Shown: positions 23,901 through 30,992 of the stretch, one piece after another
Numbering within the stretch: the stretch's first letter is position 1
Layout: the number at the start of each line of letters is the position of its first letter
Assembly: GCA_947172415.1 (NCBI GenBank)
Contig: OX359193.1
Location: 2,846,501 to 2,910,500 of the forward strand
DNA length: 64,000 nt
Direction of reading: 5' to 3'
From: Chondrosia reniformis
Lineage: Eukaryota; Porifera; Demospongiae; Chondrillida; Chondrillidae
Translations under genes and position numbers: made by a program
The notes under the pieces: generated by a model
The model's database searches: none
The model's input: the letters and a program-made list of their open reading frames with translations, nothing else
What the model was told of the DNA's origin: nothing

Positions 23901-26900
23901 GAAATAGTTGTTGATGTTAGAAAAGTTATGCCAGTGTTTCTAACGCAGTTTAAAGCACTTTTGGGAATACCAGATATTTCCAAAGTAAGTGTATATTTAG
24001 CCTCCTCCTATGTACATATAATACCATACATTTCCTGTACAGTAACACTTCCCTTGATATTGAATAAAATGCAGAAACCTCCACACTAAATATGTACCAA
24101 TTGCTTTTCCCTAAATGACTACCATAATCACAAGATAGACCTTGCAATGTCTGAGATTTGGACATCTCTGTTTCAGATTTTCAGACTAATTATGAACACT
24201 AATTGATATTTCTTTATTGTAATTTTTTCTCTAAGAACAATCCAAGCAATGGTACATGTATAGTCACATGCATAATGTTATTCTGCTGTTAGGGAAGGCT
24301 ATGTAATGTTCAACTGCCAGAACTTCCCCCATATAAATTGGCAGACTGGGTGAGTTAGCTCCTTGAACTGCATTCTTCCATGACTGTTACTAAGCCTTCT
24401 GTAGGTAATTAGAATTGTGTCTCAGTGGGTTTAATATTCAATTAAAAGTGAACATCAAAGTTTATTACATTAGTCTCTTTTTATAATATTATTCAGTGCT
24501 TTTAGCTTCATTAAATCTTTTAAAAGGCGCATCTGTCAACTCTGCGTGTTTAAAAATGTACTTTTGTTTTAAAATCTTCCTGTCCAACGTTTTAACCCTG
24601 ATTGTTTTCTTCAGTGTGTCGAATCGAGAGATATACCATCTAAAAGATAGTATCAAATTTCTTGAGCTTGTCAATGGCAAGTAATGAATTATTACTTAAT
24701 TTTTCGGTCTCATGGACCTTCATCAGCAGAATGGGGGTGCACAAGTACAGGTGAATATATAGCGATGGTGAAAACATGTTTATGAATAGTGAATAAGACA
24801 ATGGTCAAAAAAGGGAGGATATGGAATGAGATGAAAGTAATTAGCTAGAATAGTTAATTATATACATTGTTCACATCTCAAAGAAAGGTATCCAGGTATG
24901 GTTGTGGATGAGGTTGCAATCCAGTTTTTTAATCGTATCAGGAAGGAGTTGGTGGATGAGAGTGTTTGAATAGTGAGTTTTGAAGTAATCAGCTTATTTA
25001 ATCCAGAGGTATTATTGAGCAACAGCAACATAAATTATTGATAACAGGATGTTTCAACCCGTAGGTCTTCATCAGCAAACAGGATAAAAGAGGAATGGTT
25101 GGGGTTTATAAAGAAGTTGGATAAGAGGTGTGAAAAGATGATGTCATTGTGAAATTGCACCGAATATTAAATTAGGATAAAAATGAATTAGGGGCTAAGG
25201 GAGTTAATTGATTTGGTCATTCCAAATAGGATCAAGGGAGATTCCCTGATCCATGTTGAAGCAGGTGGTGGTCTTGATCTTGATGGCTTCTTTTACCTTC
25301 CTTTTGGTCTTGTGTCTTTCTTTTAGGATTACTTTAGCATCCTTCCAAGCGATGTTATGTCTAGTGTCCCTGACATGCTTATTTACTAAGATTCCACTAG
25401 ATGATGCACTACAGATTATTTCTGCCTTACTGGCCTATGACGACCCACTCCAACAACAAACCCTTTTTCCAGCCCATGACATTTGTCACCTCACTGAGCA
25501 CTACCTAAGGACTACTTACTTCAGTTTTGAAGAACAGTTCTTCGAACAGTTGGAGGGAGTGGCAATGGGATCACCTCTTTCTCCCATTGTTGCAAATCTG
25601 TACAAGGAAGGCTTTGAGAGGAAAGCACTTACCTTAGCATCTGTTAAGCCCAGAATGTGGATCAGATACGTCGACGACACATTTTTACTATGGCCACATG
25701 ATGATAGACAGCTTGAGACCTTCCATCAACATTTGAACAGTCTTCATCCTTGCATCAACTTCACAATGGAGGAGGAAACTAACAATCAGATTCAGTTTCC
25801 TGATATATCTGTCCGAAGGAGTGGAGGTACAGTACTTCCTCGGTTATCTGTGCCTCGATTATTCGAACTCTCAATTATCCGAACGGTTATGGGAAAATCA
25901 GCCATATTATTTGTGACGTCACTAGCGAAATATTGTATATCGGAAATTGGATGCCCGAGTCAAAAGAATACGAATTGCGAGTTTGACTGTATGCACAGTC
26001 TTTTGACACGTTTTGATTTGACACCTCAGTAATTTCATATACATGTCCCGTACATGTAAGCTTTATCTCACATTCTTTAAACCGCAATGTTTACTTAAAC
26101 CTATAATTTGCAATCTTTTACTCTCGCATTCGATGCTATTTCACTTATCCGGACTAATTCACTTATCTGAACAAACTTGAGTGAAGTGGTTTCCAAAGGT
26201 GTTCAGATAACCGAGGAAGTACTGCATGCTCCTTAAGGCAGGTTCGCCTGTCGTTCTTAATCAACTTGAGCGGCAAAAACACTCTTCCAAGCCAGCCATT
26301 AGCCATCGGCAGGCAGAACAACAGCTCAATAATGGCCAACACATTTGTCCACCCCTTCGCATCTACGGCATTGAATAGTTTCCACCAAATGACCTTGTAG
26401 TTTTTCCGCACAAGGTTTGGGTACTGCTTCCCATACCCCACCTTATCGTCCCACTCTTCCTGCACAAGACTGAGATCCACGGAGGCAATCTCCAGAGGGA
26501 CCTGAAATCTCACACAGACGGCATCTAATGCTGCATACCCGAAAGAGGGAGACTCGCTTCGTTCCCAGCCGTTAGTGGCCAGAAGAGTCATGACGTGGGT
26601 GAGCAGCTCAGTGTCTTGGGATCTCATGCGCTCACGAAGGCATTTCTCTACAGCTTCAATCCACACGGTGTAATGTGTTTTCAGGTAAGTCAGAGCTCCA
26701 TCATGACCCTTCAACTCAATCCCTTGGTAAATGTATGACCCACTTTCTTCCTCCTGAACCCGTGCAAGCACCTTTTTCACGGAAGGCAGCTCTTCAAATT
26801 GCACAGTTGTAAGCTTATCAAGGGCCTTCTTGGTCTTAAAAACAGCCTCAGTTGCTCGCACTGTACACAGCTCATCCTCCTGAAGCACCTTGCATAGGGT

Positions 26901-29594
26901 AGCCAGTGACTTGAGAAAGTCATGGAAGAAGGCACAGCCAAGCAGGACCTTTGAGTCTTGCCACTTCTTAACATATACCTCCATCTTCTCCTTGTCGGCT
27001 GGCTTGACACTGGAATCCTCAGTCATGGCAATCAGGTGACTGATGTAGGCACCGAACCTGTCCATCATCCTCTCCAGTGCAGCCATTTTGTGTGCAACAA
27101 AGCACGTTCCACACACATGCAGGCGGCATGTTCCTCCTTTGCTGGACATCTCTGTGGGCTCCAAACATGCCTTTAGCTTGACGACGATGCCTTCCAGCTC
27201 GCGGCACTTTTTTGGCGACTTTTCTTATATACAGTAAAGTTGCAAAAGAAGCTCCTAGATCGTAGCAAAGAATGCAGGTTTCAGGGCAACTTTCACTGAC
27301 TGCTTAAGGCGATGAGCAAGAGACCAAAAGACAAAAACCCATTGCATTTAATGTGCGAGAAGACCCCTCAAACCTCCCTGTGCAAAATTAGCTTTGGTTC
27401 TGTCGCAACCAAAGCCAATCATTTTGGTTTTCCACTCCTCAAGCTTCATGTATTCGACCGCTCTCTTTAAAGACTTGAAAACACCTTGAGCTGTTTTCCT
27501 ACTGAGGTGCCTGACGGCGAAAAACCTATAGCAGAATGTCTTGCTGTTTCCTAGCTATAAACTCAATGAAGGTGGTGCAGGCTTTATCATTCTGATACTC
27601 TGTCCCCAAATCAGCACCATGACGTTCCTCCAACTCACAGATGGGGTTCGTCTTCGCACTTGCGAGCTTCTCCTTGGCTGTCACGTACGCCGTTTCGAAC
27701 TTTCGCTTAATTTTCATGGTAGAAGCAGCATCCATCAACAATTGAGCCAGTGCCCTTGCAATCGGCACGTACTCACAAGGCCCGCTGGATTGCGCCTTCT
27801 TAAAAAGAACCATAACATAATTGTGCATGTTGGTGTCGGCATGATCCTTGAAGGTGGATGTGCGCACGTTGGACGTGCCGTCAATGAACGCAGGTCTGTA
27901 GTTACGCATTGGCTGGAGTCTCTCCTGAAACTAAGAACAGACAGCACACTTCAGCGTAGCCACGTGGTTGCGATCGTCAGCTGCCGTCTCGAACTTGAAC
28001 CATACGGAGAAGTTCAGCTCTTTGTCGTTCTCCACAATTCACTTCTCAATATAATCTGAAAGATAGTTCGACATAGTTAGAAGAAATCCTTATTTATTGT
28101 AACTTCATTGAAGTATAATATTTAGTTTAAATGTTTTTTACAGTTCTACTTTCAGGGTGTTTTCATGAGTTCTTGTGTGTCCATATATATAGTGTAACAT
28201 TGCTAAGGTATTTGTTTACATGCTATATTCCCTTTAGGTATGTACAAACACATTTTATTCTATAGCAAATTGACAGACTCTTAAGGTTTAAGGTGTTGGA
28301 AAACCTTTTTTCTTCCATGTCAGCTTTAACATCTCTTGTAGGACTATTAGATAAGGTGAAGAATATGGTCATCAGTGATGAAATACAACATCTAGTGAGT
28401 TTTCATAATGGCTGTTTACTATTACCTACAGTATCATTTCTCAATTACACTGTTTGAAGAGACTCTTTTGTTGAGTATTTTTTCAAGTTAACACTGAAAC
28501 TGCTGTACTACCCTGACAAATGAATGTTTCATTGGTGTTAATACTACAATGTATGCATATTGAGTCTGAAGGATTTTTCCTGTATATAGAACTAAACTAA
28601 TCAGGTGGATAATTATTATACAAATCTGTTTTCTACAGGTAACATCATCAGTAACTGCTTTTCATCAGGTATTCAACTATATCTTTTTTATGGTTTGTCA
28701 TGTTTAATTTAATTTATATTAACCTTACAGTGTTTGTTACATGTTGAAAATGGAGATCTCCACAAAGGCCATGTTTTCTCAGTGGAATCATTGACTCAAG
28801 CTGGTGAGTTTCTGCTTTCATTTATATTTTGTACTGTACCATTACAATCCTGATAGCAGGCTTAGAATAGTTATGTTCAATCTGGCTTATTTCTTGCTCT
28901 TTTAGAGGTGGAGTAGATGTATATATGCACAAAGTTCTTATGATCAGCTATTTACGGACATCTTTCATTTACATTTCCTTGTAGAAAAAGCTTTCTTCGA
29001 TCAGTCTATACTTGAATTACTTTACTTTCCGGATGATCAGAAGTTAGAAGTGGAATACATTCAGTACCAAACCGTGCAAATACAATGCTGGTTTATTATA
29101 TTAAGATTCCTTCTAACTGCCTTGAACTTACCTTTTGCATGGATGGTTCATGTCTTGACACCTTGAGCAAGTAAAATGCAACTTGACTTTAAATCTTTGT
29201 GCTGAACTTTTTGATCCCAAAAGTCTTGCAATCCTTGATGAACACCTGGGGTTGTTATATTTGACCTATGGATTGAAATCCATGCCAACTAAATTTATAT
29301 GCTCAAATAATGATAAAAGATAAAACCTGTTAAATTAATACACACAGTTTTCTCCTATTATTTTATTGCATTCTTATGATGGATTGCTATTCATTAACAT
29401 GGTTATATACTAAAATGAATTTTGTACAACCCCCATTGAGTCATTGTCTACTATCTACCAATATATCATGGTTGATATTAAACTCTATGCTTCCCTTTTA
29501 TAGATATGGAATATACGTGCCACTGTTCGTGCCAATCAGTGTTCCTATCATCTTATCTGCTCTAAGGGCGTTAAAGTGGTTAAAAAGGCTCTAA
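2660..29594 (+). CDS. PIGS: GPI transamidase subunit PIG-S, 13 exons, 5' end missing
   Basis: PIG-S is a subunit of the ER-membrane GPI transamidase complex, which attaches GPI anchors to proteins. Exons: 2660-2755, 2947-2989, 11429-11509, 11607-11674, 12543-12651, 13332-13421, 23794-23984, 24293-24349, 28266-28394, 28639-28668, 28731-28803, 28985-29042, 29504-29594. All junctions are GT..AG and the phases join without a break, giving 371 residues and a TAA stop. Family landmarks in order: [57 protein letters not shown]...[26 protein letters not shown], and a final membrane segment [19 protein letters not shown] with basic tail. Human PIGS is about 555 residues, so roughly 185 N-terminal residues, including the first membrane segment, are not visible. 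Introns of 8.4, 10.4 and 3.9 kb are filled with mobile elements, yet no exon is damaged, so the gene is probably functional. Confidence 0.93.
3160..3440 (+). repeat. Family B interspersed repeat, copy 1
   Basis: About 280 bp beginning near AAGTATTTTGAGTTTAAA, passing through GTGGGGCTGCCGCCCCCCGA (a short GC-rich palindrome) and ACTACTTGGCCGCATCCTTGG, and ending near TATATATCGACG. Recognisable copies occur at 17985-18262 (-), 49800-49982 (-), 59790-60062 (+), and partly at 61300-61375 (+) and 13745-13790. No coding capacity; probably a MITE or SINE-like unit. Confidence 0.7.
3561..6540 (+). pseudogene. Non-LTR-like retroelement: zinc finger, reverse transcriptase, restriction-like endonuclease
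   Basis: A single ancestral ORF broken by frameshifts near 4310 (in a poly-C run) and 5780 and by in-frame stops after 4531, 5356 and 6470. In order: a C-x2-C...H finger-like segment ([20 protein letters not shown], near 3727), an '[20 protein letters not shown]' spacer, RT motifs [34 protein letters not shown] and [14 protein letters not shown], then the catalytic box FYLDDG (near 5033). The C-terminal domain has CLHC..H..GLSC and the nuclease-like pair RPDG...[12 protein letters not shown]. This layout is that of retroelements using a PD-(D/E)xK-type endonuclease; the exact clade is not assigned. A GAGTT-rich minisatellite (3567-3616) sits at its 5' edge. Base composition is far more GC-rich than the flanks. 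Confidence 0.85.
6650..8570 (+). repeat. Family A foldback repeat, copy 1
   Basis: The copy starts with (AAAT)n, then the family opening '..catatggctccaagaaagg'. It follows the consensus shared with copies at 15004, 18459, 22360 (reverse) and 63120: GGGATTTTTTATTTAGGTC, TGCCATAGGACTATAG, TCAATTGGTCAGATCA-type and GAAGATCATCCTTTTGTGAA blocks. The part from 7730 to 8130 is repeated in inverted orientation at 8135-8560 around the centre GTGTGCAAGTTACCAAATCG, giving a ~400-bp-arm palindrome. No ORF with recognisable domains. It carries a hammerhead-like core at 7478-7511. Confidence 0.75.
7405..7547 (+). ncRNA. Hammerhead ribozyme-like motif in family A
   Basis: Core CUGAUGA (7481-7487), stem II GACC/GGGUU around a UCU-type loop (7489-7500), GAAA (7501-7504), then UGUC and CAG (7509-7511). 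That CAG can pair with the CUG at 7478-7480 as the base of stem I. An outer inverted repeat (7405-7439 against 7512-7547, sharing GTCAGCAACATGAATTT) encloses the core after an asymmetric internal loop. Stem III would be minimal (A-U plus one pair), as reported for hammerheads of Penelope-like elements, which are thought to act as dimers. Activity is not shown by sequence. Confidence 0.5.
8600..10384. other. PIGS intron sequence without identifiable genes
   Basis: AT-rich. At 8625-8690 there is a fragment (CTTCCTGAGGCAGCCCCT, AAACAATATAAGGGG) also seen in inverted form at 48640-48720 and partly at 61400-61435, so it is another interspersed repeat end. No ORF of interest otherwise. Confidence 0.4.
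10385..11110 (+). pseudogene. Retroelement RT C-terminal remnant (CCHC finger domain)
   Basis: A degenerate frame encodes [20 protein letters not shown], then a C-x2-C...H-x4-C finger ([18 protein letters not shown]), [16 protein letters not shown], and a partly frameshifted [12 protein letters not shown] stretch. This is the distinctive C-terminal region of a family of non-LTR-type reverse transcriptases found in invertebrates. The polymerase domain itself is absent, so this is a 5'-truncated copy. GC-richer 3'-UTR-like sequence continues to about 11300. Confidence 0.65.
11429..11674 (+). CDS. PIGS: PIGS exons at 11429-11509 and 11607-11674
   Basis: The first exon uses the acceptor ttttttgtag|GTTAC. 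The nearer 'ttacag' would shift the frame and lose the match. It encodes [20 protein letters not shown].., corresponding to 'GYEITFSLLNPDP...V.WDI'. The second encodes [20 protein letters not shown].. and ends CAG|gtaagg. The acceptor choice is fixed by phase and family match. Confidence 0.9.
12230..12392 (-). repeat. MITE end with pogo-like terminus
   Basis: Reading on the minus strand from 12392, the sequence begins CAGTTGACTCCACTTATAAC next to a TA dinucleotide, followed by AACGAACTCACTCATAACGA and further TTATAACGAAC-type repeats. This pattern of short ATAACGAA repeats after CAGT is typical of pogo/Tigger-type MITEs. The opposite end could not be fixed. Confidence 0.5.
12543..13421 (+). 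CDS. PIGS: PIGS exons at 12543-12651 and 13332-13421
   Basis: The first exon lies immediately after a (TA)n tract ending in 'ag' and encodes [15 protein letters not shown]...[13 protein letters not shown]. It matches the conserved 'Q.YY..L....R.....LPHVINPVESRLG' block. The second encodes [20 protein letters not shown].. and matches 'LNFLLYVPE'. The intron between them (12652-13331) shows no identifiable element. Confidence 0.92.
13745..14200 (+). repeat. Tandemly duplicated ~250-bp unit
   Basis: A segment containing AACTCAAACTACTGACTGGTTC...TAGAAAACGTTTTTGC (13795-13900) recurs at 14058-14160 with about 80% identity. The first copy starts with the head of family B (AAGTATTTCAAGTTTAAAAA). 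Short open frames here are by-products. A family-A-like terminus (CAGTACAAGTTACAATATAC) follows at 14298. Confidence 0.55.
14340..14965 (-). pseudogene. HIRAN-like domain ORF with Ser/Glu-rich repeat tail
   Basis: Minus-strand translation from about 14965 gives [17 protein letters not shown], a frameshift, [33 protein letters not shown], a frameshift, and [20 protein letters not shown]. It ends in an acidic repeat tail of the [15 protein letters not shown] type (14355-14500), encoded by a minisatellite. The order 'N..D.YAVAV..., GHLPR.IS, ...GGLEIP' is that of HIRAN-like domains that occur in many copies in sponge and cnidarian genomes, often alone or in mobile elements. At least two frameshifts make it a pseudogene. 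The family call is moderate and its function unknown. Confidence 0.5.
15004..16860 (+). repeat. Family A foldback repeat, copy 2, interrupted by a MITE
   Basis: It follows the family A consensus from ATGGCTCCAAGAAAGGACCT (about 15030) to 15335, is interrupted at 15336-16223 by a pogo-type MITE, and resumes at 16224 with TAATGAAGAATGCAAGGTTA through to about 16860. A degenerate hammerhead-like core (CCGATGA at 16656-16662, GAAACGTCCAG at 16676-16686) sits at the expected place. The first core base is mutated (CUGAUGA to CCGAUGA). Confidence 0.75.
15336..16223. mobile_element. Pogo/Tigger-type MITE inserted in family A
   Basis: The left end CAGTGGGCCCTGGTTTAACC and the inverted right end (reading CACAGTGGGGCCTGGTTTAA on the minus strand) form imperfect terminal inverted repeats. 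TA dinucleotides flank both sides (15334-15335 and 16224-16225), and the interrupted family A sequence reads through cleanly when the insert is removed. The interior (888 bp) has no transposase frame. TA target duplication and CAGTG termini are those of the pogo branch of Tc1/mariner. Confidence 0.75.
16866..17870. repeat. Diverged palindromic repeat related to the 31-kb hairpin
   Basis: Arms at about 16895-17100 and 17295-17450 are inverted copies of each other (shared blocks CAAAAATAGTGGAGATGTAG, TTACACAGTGAAGCATTAGC and complements). They match the arms of the hairpin at 30993-31225. The flank 17460-17870 corresponds in reverse to 31260-31720 (shared CTTCTTCATCTTCTTC tract and TAGGCTGAAAA). 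Apparent ORFs on both strands here are products of the palindrome. Confidence 0.65.
17985..18262 (-). repeat. Family B repeat, copy 2
   Basis: Minus-strand copy containing the GGCTGCCGCCCCCCGAATTA palindrome, CTACTTGGCCGCATCGTTGG, the AAGCTTCCTGAACGCCGCCA block and the TATCGACG end. It is close to copy 1 at 3160, so it is probably a fairly recent family. Confidence 0.7.
19705..19737 (-). ncRNA. Hammerhead ribozyme-like core in family A (minus strand)
   Basis: Minus strand: CUGAUGA (19734-19728), AGACCUCCGGGUU with a 4-bp stem II and UCCG loop, GAAAC (19715-19711), then UUCCAGAAUU. The expected GUC at the cleavage position reads UUC here, so this copy may be impaired. The outer inverted repeat with CAACATGAATTTACAAATTT (about 19770) is retained. 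Confidence 0.4.
20143..22352 (-). mobile_element. Nearly intact DDE-integrase DNA transposon with ~80-bp TIRs
   Basis: The terminal inverted repeats start GTATGGAACGCGGAATGCGA at both ends and agree over about 80 bp with one or two mismatches. A 4-bp duplication ATAC (20139-20142 and 22353-22356) flanks the element, and the interrupted family A arm is continuous across the site. Inside the TIRs on both sides are subterminal repeats of AATCGATTT and AAACGATT type (20200-20290; 22190-22290), plausible transposase binding sites. One spliced transposase gene fills the interior. Near-identical TIRs and an open frame argue for recent insertion. Confidence 0.85.
20541..22102 (-). CDS. DDE integrase-type transposase (two exons)
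   Basis: Exon 1 runs from ATG at 22102 to 20885; a 125-bp intron (gtatat...ttgcag, 20884-20760) joins in phase 0 to exon 2 (20759-20541). The product is about 478 residues. Reading through without splicing gives an improbable Ile/Tyr-rich tail, which supports the intron. The N-terminal ~100 residues are helical; a helix-turn-helix follows ([20 protein letters not shown], about residues 105-125). An integrase catalytic core follows with Asp in WHLDGYHKL, Asp in [10 protein letters not shown] and Glu in [11 protein letters not shown], so a complete DDE triad. This is the integrase-core family found in many invertebrate and fish genomes. No stops or frameshifts are seen, so it may be active. It acts in the nucleus on the TIRs of its own element. 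Confidence 0.88.
22830..23035 (-). pseudogene. LINE reverse transcriptase fragment (YTDD box)
   Basis: Minus-strand translation gives a stretch reading ...[20 protein letters not shown]. This matches the catalytic YADD box and following helix of LINE RTs (LYADDLVLIS.S.E.LQ..L). Only ~70 residues are left. Confidence 0.6.
23036..23420. repeat. Probable MITE and unclassified intron sequence
   Basis: The stretch opens ACCGTATAGCAAGAAACTTT and contains repeated TATTTGGCG/TTTGGCGAAATT words. This resembles short MITEs common in invertebrate genomes. The right boundary is unclear. Sequence from 23420 to 23793 shows nothing recognisable. Confidence 0.35.
23794..24349 (+). CDS. PIGS: PIGS exons at 23794-23984 and 24293-24349
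   Basis: The first exon begins after 'gtacag', 10.4 kb downstream of the previous one. It encodes the highly conserved [13 protein letters not shown] and [20 protein letters not shown] segments and ends AAA|gtaagt. The second encodes [19 protein letters not shown] and ends TGG|gtgagt. The very long preceding intron carries the family A foldback and the nested DDE transposon. Confidence 0.93.
24672..24728 (-). ncRNA. Hammerhead-like motif in PLE region, long stem III type
   Basis: Minus strand: CUGAUGA (24726-24720), stem II GGUC-CAUGA-GACC, GAAA (24705-24702), then a 7-bp hairpin AAGUAAU-AAUUC-AUUACUU in the stem III position. The pairing right beside GAAA and the cleavage triplet do not fit the canonical model cleanly, so function is uncertain. 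Confidence 0.4.
25044..25078 (-). ncRNA. Hammerhead-like motif beside PLE GIY-YIG remnant
   Basis: Minus strand: CUGAUGA (25075-25069), AGACCUACGGGUU (4-bp stem II with UACG loop), GAAAC (25055-25051), AUCCUGUUAUC. Core elements are all present. AUC replaces GUC next to the short stem III, and flanking stem I pairing is weak. Confidence 0.45.
25200..25386 (-). pseudogene. Penelope-like element GIY-YIG endonuclease C-terminus
   Basis: Minus-strand translation reads [37 protein letters not shown] and MDQGISLDP. This matches the end of the PLE GIY-YIG domain (H..T.H.IDW..A.V...E....R..KEAI.I......N.D.G..L.P). It abuts an RT fragment on the opposite strand at about 25387, so the two are joined head to head. 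Confidence 0.7.
25387..25828 (+). pseudogene. Penelope-like element reverse transcriptase fragment
   Basis: The plus strand reads [60 protein letters not shown], then the catalytic box [14 protein letters not shown] and [11 protein letters not shown]. '[10 protein letters not shown]' with YVDD and the following 'FLD..V.R' are diagnostic of PLE RTs. The frame is cut at 25829 by a MITE, so the RT thumb and endonuclease are lost. Confidence 0.8.
25830..26224. mobile_element. 395-bp MITE with perfect 21-bp TIRs
   Basis: Starts CAGTACTTCCTCGGTTATCT and ends with its exact reverse complement (21 bp), preceded by TA. Subterminal ATTATCCGAAC/TTATCTGAAC words are typical of pogo/Tigger termini. No transposase frame. 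It sits exactly at the junction between the PLE fragment and the hAT-like pseudogene. Confidence 0.75.
26225..28100 (-). pseudogene. hAT-like transposase pseudogene (ZNF862/TTF-type family)
   Basis: Minus-strand reading from about 28055: a Cys pair finger region ([10 protein letters not shown]), [20 protein letters not shown] with [39 protein letters not shown], then past several stops [49 protein letters not shown], and the hAT dimerisation segment [20 protein letters not shown] followed by [14 protein letters not shown]. Domain order is BED/TTF-type finger, RNaseH-like core, hAT C-terminal dimerisation, as in the ZNF862/hAT-like proteins. Stops cluster at 27170-27520. The 3' end is cut at the MITE. 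A hAT-type terminus (TAGTTAGAAGAAATCCTTA) remains near 28068-28100. Confidence 0.7.
28266..29042 (+). CDS. PIGS: PIGS exons at 28266-28394, 28639-28668, 28731-28803 and 28985-29042
   Basis: Four closely spaced exons encode [20 protein letters not shown].., [27 protein letters not shown].., and [19 protein letters not shown]. The last uses the donor AA|gttaga, and the split Lys codon is completed by the next exon. The block [14 protein letters not shown] is close to invariant in PIGS. The 30-nt exon is accepted because its phase and both splice sites are exact. Confidence 0.92.
29504..29594 (+). CDS. PIGS: PIGS terminal exon with membrane anchor
   Basis: The exon follows 'cttttatag' and encodes [20 protein letters not shown] then RALKWLKRL and TAA. 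This is the C-terminal transmembrane helix with positive residues after it, as in other PIGS proteins. Vertebrate tails are about a dozen residues longer. Confidence 0.92.
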
Positions 29595-30826
29595 CTTAAA
29601 TCAGCTGCCCTGAGCATAGGAAAGATAACTACCATTTAACTAAAGTTAAATAGAAACATTCAAAAAGGTTGTTAGAAGTAGTACTGTTACAACAGTGACT
29701 AGCTAGCACATCAAGACAATGGAATGAAATGAGATAGGGATCATGTATTAAGGCTAACGATAAAGAAGTGGCATACTGTAATTTAAGTATATCCGAAGTA
29801 GGATTGATGGGCCCAAACATAGGAGTGATGTGTATAGTTAATTCACAGTATGCCACCTCTGTATGATTAGCCCTTCAACATGATCCCTGTCTTTTTGTTA
29901 CTTATTCTAGATGTGCAAGCTAGTCACTGTTGCAGCATTGGCCATCTGTACTTTAACAAATGGTTTAATTTAACTTGCATTCCTTGCATTTTCTTCTAAA
30001 TCAAGCATGAGCAAAATGATATACTTATAGGCAGTTGGTAAACCAGAAGAGGACAGTCCTTCCAAGTTTGTATGGACAAATCTTCAAATAGAGGATATGC
30101 ATCACATGCACCATTTTATTACATCAAATGTTGACAGTGAACAGTCTCTATAAGTTTAGAAAATGTGGATTAATTTCTCCAGAATTAACGTGTATCGATG
30201 TCATTGTAGTGTTTAGGGCAGAAAAGGTCGATTCCTAGAGCGAGAAGATATGCTACATCCATTGAAATAAAATTCAGGGGGATTACATATCTAAAAACCA
30301 ATCTTTCAACCTTCTCCAAGTGCACAGTTTAAAGTTTTATCTATATATACTGGCTTCCTAGTATTCTAAAAACTTCAAAACTGTGCACTTTGAGAAAGAT
30401 TGGTTTACCAAATTAACATGCATGATCTCTCCTCTGATGTATGTCACTAAATATTTGCCAACCTCACTAATCCACCACATTTTCCTTGAAACAAGTGTGC
30501 ATATACTGCGTAATACACAGACAGCGTCAAAGGACCCTTAATTTGCAACTAATTTTGCCTATTGTCTTTCCAAGGTTGACTAAAAGTTAGCGTGTACTTT
30601 AGCACAATTTTACTTTTGTGCTCTGAAGTCTGTTCTTAGAGGTACATATACACACTTATAGATTGGGATTTTACGCATATCCGGATCTGTTACATGGAAA
30701 ACAATTAAATCTCAGAAGATATGCAACTTATAATAGTCTCTTACCCAGACCGTTTTTGGAGTGAAGGGCGGAGTCGCCGAGGAAAACGCGTAATCGCGCA
30801 TATTATACTCAATGCGAAACTAGACT
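29595..30826. other. PIGS 3' flank with small palindromic repeats
   Basis: AAAGTGGCATACTGTAATTT at about 29764 has an inverted partner (CACAGTATGCCACCTC near 29842) and a related copy at 50505, suggesting a MITE. A second hairpin is at 30295-30405. No polyadenylation site could be assigned with confidence, and no gene is recognised. Confidence 0.4.
30295..30405. repeat. Short inverted repeat (MITE-like hairpin)
   Basis: AACCAATCTTTCAACCTTCT...AAGTGCACAGTTTaAAGTTTT (30296-30338) is mirrored by AAAACTTcAAAACTGTGCAC...GATTGGTTT (30368-30405). The arms are about 38 bp with a few mismatches and a 29-bp loop. Confidence 0.6.
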
Positions 30827-30985
30827 TTATTCTTCAGCCTCCACCATGCCGGACGAGTTATCGACGGGGGACCACTTGTCGCCTGCCATAATCGTGATAG
30901 TTCCACTTTTTAGGATAGAGAAGTACAGCGTCAAAAAATATTTTGCTGGGTCTGTTATGCAACATATGGACTCTCCTATGTCGTT
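30827..30985 (-). other. Possible terminal exon of an unrecognised minus-strand gene
   Basis: A minus-strand frame reads ..ITDPAKYFLTLYFSILKSG, TITIMAGDKWSPVDNSSGM, VEAEE and TAA; AATAAA overlaps the stop. An 'acatag' acceptor candidate stands just upstream, at about 30980. Local CpG content is higher than the surroundings. I do not recognise the peptide, and the upstream side is occupied by a hairpin element, so this could also be a retroelement scrap. Confidence 0.25.
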
Positions 30986-30992
30986 GTTAAAA

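Larger units (their letters stand above)
24350..25200 (-). mobile_element. Penelope-like element terminal region (pLTR-like) with hammerhead-like motifs
   Basis: This stretch lies 3' of a minus-strand GIY-YIG remnant (25200-25386) and carries two hammerhead-like cores, at 25044-25078 and 24672-24728. In Penelope-like elements the RT-GIY-YIG ORF is followed by a pseudo-LTR carrying a hammerhead ribozyme, so position and orientation agree. The 25-kb core also resembles the one in family A, including the ATTTATGTTGCTG.TG.TCAA block after it. Confidence 0.5.

Noticed and set aside
27541-28059. Plus-strand frame of 172 residues
   Set aside because: Antisense to the hAT-like transposase pseudogene, whose minus-strand motifs are recognisable.
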